Shown here: one piece after another, positions 58,968 to 64,000 of the stretch | Numbering within the stretch: position 1 is the first letter of the stretch | Layout of the letters: the number at the start of each line of letters is the position of its first letter | DNA from: an uncultured Pelagibacteraceae bacterium | Lineage (GTDB): Bacteria; Pseudomonadota; Alphaproteobacteria; Pelagibacterales; Pelagibacteraceae | NCBI GenBank assembly: GCA_902518155.1 | Contig: CABYFA010000005.1 | Location: forward strand, 1-64,000 | Direction: 5' to 3' | DNA length: 64,000 bases | Made by a program: the position numbers and the translations under genes | Notes under the pieces: model-generated | What the model was told of the DNA's origin: nothing | Database searches by the model: none | What the model saw: only the letters and a program-made list of their open reading frames with translations

Positions 58968-59309
58968 ATGAAAGAACAAATAACATACGATATATTTGAT
59001 AAAGTTGACATACGAGTAGGGACAGTAATTTCTGTAAAAAAAAATGAGAAAGCAAGAAAACCATCTTTAGTAGTTAAGGTGGATTTTGGAAAAGAGATAG
59101 GAATTAAACAATCTTCAGCACAAATTACTCATTATTACAACGAGGATAATTTAAAAGGTAAACAAGTAATTGGAGTTTGTAATTTTCCTGAAAAAAACAT
59201 TGCTGGAGTGGTGTCTCAAGTTTTGATTTTAGGTTCGATTGATAAGGAAGGCAGAGTGATTCTCGTTCATCCATCTCAACAATCAGAAAATGGTCTTCCA
59301 ATAGCTTAA
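58968..59309 (+). CDS. csaA: CsaA-like tRNA-binding-domain protein
   Basis: FDKVDIRVGTVISVKKNEKARKPSLVVKVDFGKEIGIKQSSAQIT. Confidence 0.93.
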   Translation: MKEQITYDIFDKVDIRVGTVISVKKNEKARKPSLVVKVDFGKEIGIKQSSAQITHYYNEDNLKGKQVIGVCNFPEKNIAGVVSQVLILGSIDKEGRVILVHPSQQSENGLPIA

Positions 59310-59311
59310 GT

Positions 59312-59902
59312 ATGCATCCTGAAATATTGTCAATTTCTTTATTTTGGTTTGTCACAGCGTATACGCCGGGTCCAAATAATGTAGTCGCATCTTACTCTGG
59401 ATTTAATTTTGGGATAAAAAAAACAATTCCTCATATTCTTGGTGTGACTTTAGGATTCACTTCATTAGTTTTGTTTTTATCGATAGGTTTAATTAATGTT
59501 TTTAAATTATTTCCCATCATCCAAATAGTCATTAGATATCTTGGGACTTTATTTTTGATATATCTAGCTTATAAGATTGCGTTTTCAACTTCTTCAAATG
59601 AAACCCAAAAGGAAAACCCTGTAAAATTTATTGAAACCTTTTTATTTCAATATTTAAATCCTAAAGGCGTGACTGTTGCAATTATTGTTGTCTCTACTTA
59701 TGTTGAATTAGGGGTAAATTATATAAGTTATGCGACTCAAGTAGTTGTTCTTGCTTTTCTATTTTCTGTCACAAGTATTACTTTGTGGACAATTGTTGGT
59801 AAATTTTTGAGGAAATTTGCGACAAATGATAAATTTATTAAGTACTTTAATTATGTTATGTCAGGACTTCTTTTATTAAGCATAATTACATTTTATATAT
59901 AA
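59312..59902 (+). CDS. LysE/RhtB family transporter
   Basis: FWFVTAYTPGPNNVVASYSGFNFGIKKTIPHILGVTLGF. Confidence 0.9.
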   Translation: MHPEILSISLFWFVTAYTPGPNNVVASYSGFNFGIKKTIPHILGVTLGFTSLVLFLSIGLINVFKLFPIIQIVIRYLGTLFLIYLAYKIAFSTSSNETQKENPVKFIETFLFQYLNPKGVTVAIIVVSTYVELGVNYISYATQVVVLAFLFSVTSITLWTIVGKFLRKFATNDKFIKYFNYVMSGLLLLSIITFYI

Positions 59903-59906
59903 AAAT

Positions 59907-62576
59907 ATGAAACCAGGCAAAATTAACTCTTACAAAACTTTCTCTGATATAGAAATAAATAATAAAAGATTTAAATTTTATTCATTAAAGAAAGCAGAAG
60001 AAAATGGTTTGGATGGTATTTCTAAATTACCAAAATCCATTAAGGTTTTGTTAGAAAATTTGTTAAGATATGAGGATGATGTATCGGTTACAAAAAATCA
60101 AATTGAGGCAATTAAAAGTTGGCTAAAAACAAAAAAATCTAAAAAAGAAATTGCTTATCGACCCGCGAGAGTGTTACTTCAAGATTACACTGGAATTCCT
60201 GCAGTGGCTGACTTGGCAGCTATGAGAGAAGCTGTGAAAGAAAAAAATAAAGATCCTAATAAAATTAATCCACTTTCTGCAGTAGATCTTGTTATTGACC
60301 ATTCAGTCCAAGTTGATCAGTCTGCTAAAGCAGATTCGTTCGATAAAAATGTTGAAATTGAATTTAATAGAAATGGTGAGAGATATTCCTTTTTGAAATG
60401 GGGTCAGCAAGCATTCAACAACTTTAGAATAGTTCCTCCTGGAACTGGAATTTGTCATCAGGTAAATTTAGAATATTTATCCAAAGTAGTATGGAGTGAA
60501 GAATTTGAAGGACAAAAATATCTTTTTCCAGATACATTGGTAGGAACTGATAGTCATACTACCATGGTTAATGGACTTTCAGTTTTAGGATGGGGAGTAG
60601 GTGGTATTGAAGCTGAGGCGGGTATGTTAGGTCAGCCCATTTCAATGCTTATTCCTGAAGTAATAGGTTTTGAAGTAAAAAATAAAATGCCAGAGGGTAC
60701 TACTGCAACAGACTTAGTTTTAACGGTTGTTAAAATGTTGAGAGACAAGGGTGTAGTTGGAAAGTTTGTAGAATTTTATGGTGATGGTTTAAAGAATTTA
60801 ACTTTAGCTGATCGTGCAACAATTGCAAATATGGCTCCAGAGTATGGAGCTACTTGTGGTTTTTTTCCAATAGATGAAGAAACTTTAAAGTATTTAAGAT
60901 TTTCTGGTAGAGATGAAATGACTGTAAAGATAGTTGAGGAATATGCAAAAGCTCAGGGTTTGTGGTCTAGTGAAGATATTGAATTTACTGATACTTTGAC
61001 TTTAGATATGACAACTATTGTTCCTACTATCTCGGGACCGAAAAGACCACAAGACAAGGTTTTATTAACTGATGCTTCAACTAGTTTTAAGAAAAGTTTT
61101 TCTGGAGTAACTGGTAAAAAAGATTTTTCAGTTTCAAAAGTTAAAGATAAAGAATATTCAATAAAAGATGGGTCTATTTTAATTGCAGCAATTACATCTT
61201 GTACAAATACTTCTAATCCAAATGTATTGATTGGAGCAGGACTTTTAGCTAAGAAAGCAGTAGAGTTAGGATTGGAAGTAAAACCTTGGGTTAAAACTTC
61301 ATTAGCTCCAGGGTCACAAGTTGTAACTGACTATCTGGAAAAAGCAGGTTTAAACACTTATTTAGATAAACTTGGGTTTCATCTAGTTGGTTATGGTTGC
61401 ACTACGTGTATCGGAAATTCAGGTCCATTAGCTGATGAGATTGTTGACTCTATACAAAAAGAAAATATCTATGCTGTTTCGGTATTGTCTGGTAATAGAA
61501 ATTTTGAGGGTAGGATTTCTCCACATATAAAAGCAAATTATCTTGCCTCACCTCCATTAGTCGTTGCTTATGCTCTTGCCGGTCACATGAATTTTGATTT
61601 GTATAAAGATAGTTTCGGCAAAGATAAAAATGGCAAAGATATTTTTATGAAAGATATTTGGCCATCAAATAAAGAAATTGAAGATGTATTAAAATCATCT
61701 TTAAACCCAGAAATGTTTGTGAAAAGATATTCAAATGTTTCAGAGGGACCAAAACAATGGCAACAAATTAAAACAGAAAAAAGTAGTATTTACAATTGGG
61801 AAGAAAATTCTACATATGTAAAAAAACCACCTTTTTTTGAAAATCTTCCAGATCAACCAGAAGGTTTTAAAAAAATCCATGATGCTCGTCCATTATTAAT
61901 TTTGGGCGATATGGTAACTACAGATCATATCTCTCCTGCAGGTAACATTCAAAAAGAGAGTCCTACTGGAGAATATTTTATGAAACACCAAATTTTACCT
62001 AAAGATTATAATTCTTATGGTGCCAGAAGAGGAAATCACGAAGTAATGATGAGAGGAACATTTGCTAATATTAGAATACGAAATGAAATGGCACCAGGCA
62101 CAGAAGGTGGATTTACAACACTTTACCCAGAAAAAAAAGTGATGCCAATTTATGATGCAGTAGTTGAATATAAAAAACGAGGCACTGATTTAGTTGTAAT
62201 AGGTGGTAAAGAATATGGAACAGGCTCGTCAAGAGACTGGGCAGCGAAAGGAACCAAACTTTTAGGGGTAAAGACTGTAATTGCTGAAAGTTTTGAGAGA
62301 ATTCATAGATCTAACTTAATTGGAATGGGTATTTTACCATTACAATTTATTGATAATATTGATAGGAAAAAATTAAAATTAATTGGTTCAGAATTGATAA
62401 GTGTCATCAATCTTGAAAATGGAATTAATCCTTCTGATAAAGTTAAAGTAGAAATTAAGTATGCTTCAGGTGAGATTAAAACAATCCAAGCACTCTGTAG
62501 AATAGATACTAAAAATGAGCTAGAGTATTATAAAAATGGAGGCATATTACAATACGTCCTTCGAAATATGATTTAA
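59907..62576 (+). CDS. acnA: Aconitate hydratase AcnA
   Basis: RVLLQDYTGIPAVADLAAMREA, DSHTTMVNGLSVLGWGVGGIEAEAGMLGQP, TSCTNTSNPNVLIGAGLLAKKA, GSSRDWAAKGTKLLG. Confidence 0.98.
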   Translation: MKPGKINSYKTFSDIEINNKRFKFYSLKKAEENGLDGISKLPKSIKVLLENLLRYEDDVSVTKNQIEAIKSWLKTKKSKKEIAYRPARVLLQDYTGIPAVADLAAMREAVKEKNKDPNKINPLSAVDLVIDHSVQVDQSAKADSFDKNVEIEFNRNGERYSFLKWGQQAFNNFRIVPPGTGICHQVNLEYLSKVVWSEEFEGQKYLFPDTLVGTDSHTTMVNGLSVLGWGVGGIEAEAGMLGQPISMLIPEVIGFEVKNKMPEGTTATDLVLTVVKMLRDKGVVGKFVEFYGDGLKNLTLADRATIANMAPEYGATCGFFPIDEETLKYLRFSGRDEMTVKIVEEYAKAQGLWSSEDIEFTDTLTLDMTTIVPTISGPKRPQDKVLLTDASTSFKKSFSGVTGKKDFSVSKVKDKEYSIKDGSILIAAITSCTNTSNPNVLIGAGLLAKKAVELGLEVKPWVKTSLAPGSQVVTDYLEKAGLNTYLDKLGFHLVGYGCTTCIGNSGPLADEIVDSIQKENIYAVSVLSGNRNFEGRISPHIKANYLASPPLVVAYALAGHMNFDLYKDSFGKDKNGKDIFMKDIWPSNKEIEDVLKSSLNPEMFVKRYSNVSEGPKQWQQIKTEKSSIYNWEENSTYVKKPPFFENLPDQPEGFKKIHDARPLLILGDMVTTDHISPAGNIQKESPTGEYFMKHQILPKDYNSYGARRGNHEVMMRGTFANIRIRNEMAPGTEGGFTTLYPEKKVMPIYDAVVEYKKRGTDLVVIGGKEYGTGSSRDWAAKGTKLLGVKTVIAESFERIHRSNLIGMGILPLQFIDNIDRKKLKLIGSELISVINLENGINPSDKVKVEIKYASGEIKTIQALCRIDTKNELEYYKNGGILQYVLRNMI

Positions 62577-62578
62577 TT

Positions 62579-63223
62579 ATGGATGAAGATATAGCAATTA
62601 TAAATAGCAATACCAGAAATCAGAGAATTAAAGATTTTTTTATAAAAAATAAAAAATTTCTCATATCTGTTCTAATATTTTCGTTATTAATTCTGCTCGG
62701 TTTTTACTCATATCAAATCTATCAAGATAGAAATAAGATTAAAATTTCAGACAAATATAATAGCTCAATCATTAAACATAAGAATGGAGATAACTCTGGG
62801 ATAGTATCGGCGATGCAAGAAATAGTAGAAAATAAAGATCCAACCTATTCTCCATTGGCTTTATATTATTTGATAGATAATGAGCTAGTGAGTGATAAAA
62901 ATCAGATTAATAGCTTGTTTGATATATTGATTAACAAAACTTCATTGGATAGTGAAATTAAGTATCTTATTATTTATAAAAAAGCTCTTTATAATGCCGA
63001 TATAATCAATGAAGCTCAAATTTTAGAAATTTTAAATCCGGTAATTAATTCAAAAAGTGTTTGGAAGTCTCATGCTTTATATTTGATAGCAGAGTATTTT
63101 TACTCTAAAGGTGAAAAGCAAAAATCCAAAGAATTTTTCAGTCAAATAATTACTTTAGAAAATGCTAATTTGGATATACTCAAGGAAACACAAAAAAGAC
63201 TAAACAGAGATTTGAGTGAATAA
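62579..63223 (+). CDS. YfgM-like TPR membrane protein
   Basis: N-terminal TM (FLISVLIFSLLILLGFYSYQIYQD) with TPR-like helices; directly before bamB-like gene. Confidence 0.75.
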   Translation: MDEDIAIINSNTRNQRIKDFFIKNKKFLISVLIFSLLILLGFYSYQIYQDRNKIKISDKYNSSIIKHKNGDNSGIVSAMQEIVENKDPTYSPLALYYLIDNELVSDKNQINSLFDILINKTSLDSEIKYLIIYKKALYNADIINEAQILEILNPVINSKSVWKSHALYLIAEYFYSKGEKQKSKEFFSQIITLENANLDILKETQKRLNRDLSE

Positions 63224-64000
63224 AGTATTTGTAATATTAATATTTTCAATTTTTTTATCTAATTGCTCTCTTAATGAAAATTCAAAAATATGGAATAAAA
63301 AAGAAAAAATTGAAAATGAAAAAAGGGTCTCAAAAAAAATTCTTTCAGAAAAAGAGGTAATTTCCAGAGAATTTAATCCTTTATTAAAATTAGACTTATC
63401 AAAAAATGAGCAAAACAATAAAATTTTTGATCCACTAAATAACTTTGGATCATCAAAATATAACGGCCAGATTAATAAAATTAACAATTATAAATTTTCA
63501 AAACTAGAAAATTTTAATCAATTTAATTTTGAACCACTGATTTTAAATAACGGCGTAATAGTCTTTGAAAAGAAAGGAACTATTATTAGGTTTAATGATG
63601 ATAAAAAAATTGTTTGGAAAAATAACTTTTATTCAAAAACAGAAAAGAAAATTCATCCCACCTTATCATTCGCAATGAAAGATAAAAATTTGTTAGTTGC
63701 AGATAGTATAGCTAAAATTTCAAATATTAATTTAGAAACTGGAAATTTAATTTGGTCAAAAAAAAGTGAATATCCATTTAATTCAGAAATCAAAATTTTT
63801 AAAGACAAATTTTTTGTAGTTGATTTCAAAAATACTTTGAGATGTTTTTATATAAAAGATGGTACAGAGTGCTGGAATATAAAAACTGAAGATTCTTTTA
63901 TAGTTTCTAATTCAAAATTCTCAATGTTAATAAAAGATAATTTAGTGATATATAATAATTCTCTTGGGGATATAACTGCAGTAGATATTTTATCTGGTTT
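63216..64000 (+). CDS. bamB: BamB-like outer-membrane assembly lipoprotein (3' truncated by window)
   Basis: GTG start 63216; MNKVFVILIFSIFLSNCSLNENSKIWNKKEK with lipobox LSNC; propeller-like strands; open to the window end and absent from the ORF track because no stop. Confidence 0.75.
   Translation, partial: MNKVFVILIFSIFLSNCSLNENSKIWNKKEKIENEKRVSKKILSEKEVISREFNPLLKLDLSKNEQNNKIFDPLNNFGSSKYNGQINKINNYKFSKLENFNQFNFEPLILNNGVIVFEKKGTIIRFNDDKKIVWKNNFYSKTEKKIHPTLSFAMKDKNLLVADSIAKISNINLETGNLIWSKKSEYPFNSEIKIFKDKFFVVDFKNTLRCFYIKDGTECWNIKTEDSFIVSNSKFSMLIKDNLVIYNNSLGDITAVDILSG

Noticed and set aside
1-64000. Mobile elements, prophage, tRNA or rRNA genes
   Set aside because: No transposase, integrase, phage structural genes, tRNA-like or rRNA-like sequence was recognised by eye; a tRNAscan/Infernal run would be needed to exclude small RNAs.

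Overview
AT-rich, gene-dense 64 kb bacterial chromosome segment. Gene content suggests a streamlined marine alphaproteobacterium, SAR11/Pelagibacterales-like (inference). Left part (1-21.3 kb): a nearly complete type IV pilus locus (pilV partial, pilW, pilX, pilY1, pilD, fused pilM-N, pilO, pilP, pilQ, pilB, pilC, two tandem pilins). Interleaved with it is a partner-switching phospho-signalling set: a GAF-SpoIIE phosphatase, an RsbW-like kinase, two tandem STAS proteins, an Amt-SpoIIE fusion and a CHASE2-SpoIIE protein. Also in this area are a TPR/beta-barrel protein and a FecR-domain protein with a very lysine-rich tail. Middle (31-48 kb): two Liv-type ABC importers, AzlCD, a CsiD-like glutarate hydroxylase, and an EutA/DoeA-like pair suggestive of ectoine catabolism. 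Right (47-64 kb): polyamine-type ABC importer, FadN-type bifunctional protein, agmatinase-like ureohydrolase, aldehyde dehydrogenase, ArgE-like deacylase, aconitase, YfgM-like and BamB-like (partial). Best candidates for something undescribed: (i) the three-phosphatase partner-switching system embedded in the pilus locus; (ii) an 860-bp intergenic region upstream of pilMN with 4 forward and 4 reverse copies of CTCTAACACAA, often spaced about two helical turns apart, next to a PilM-N fusion with a predicted integrase-Arm/AP2-like N-terminal domain; (iii) a frameshifted small secreted ORF in that same gap; (iv) a FecR protein with a histone-like lysine tail. No rRNA, tRNA, CRISPR or transposon was recognised by eye.
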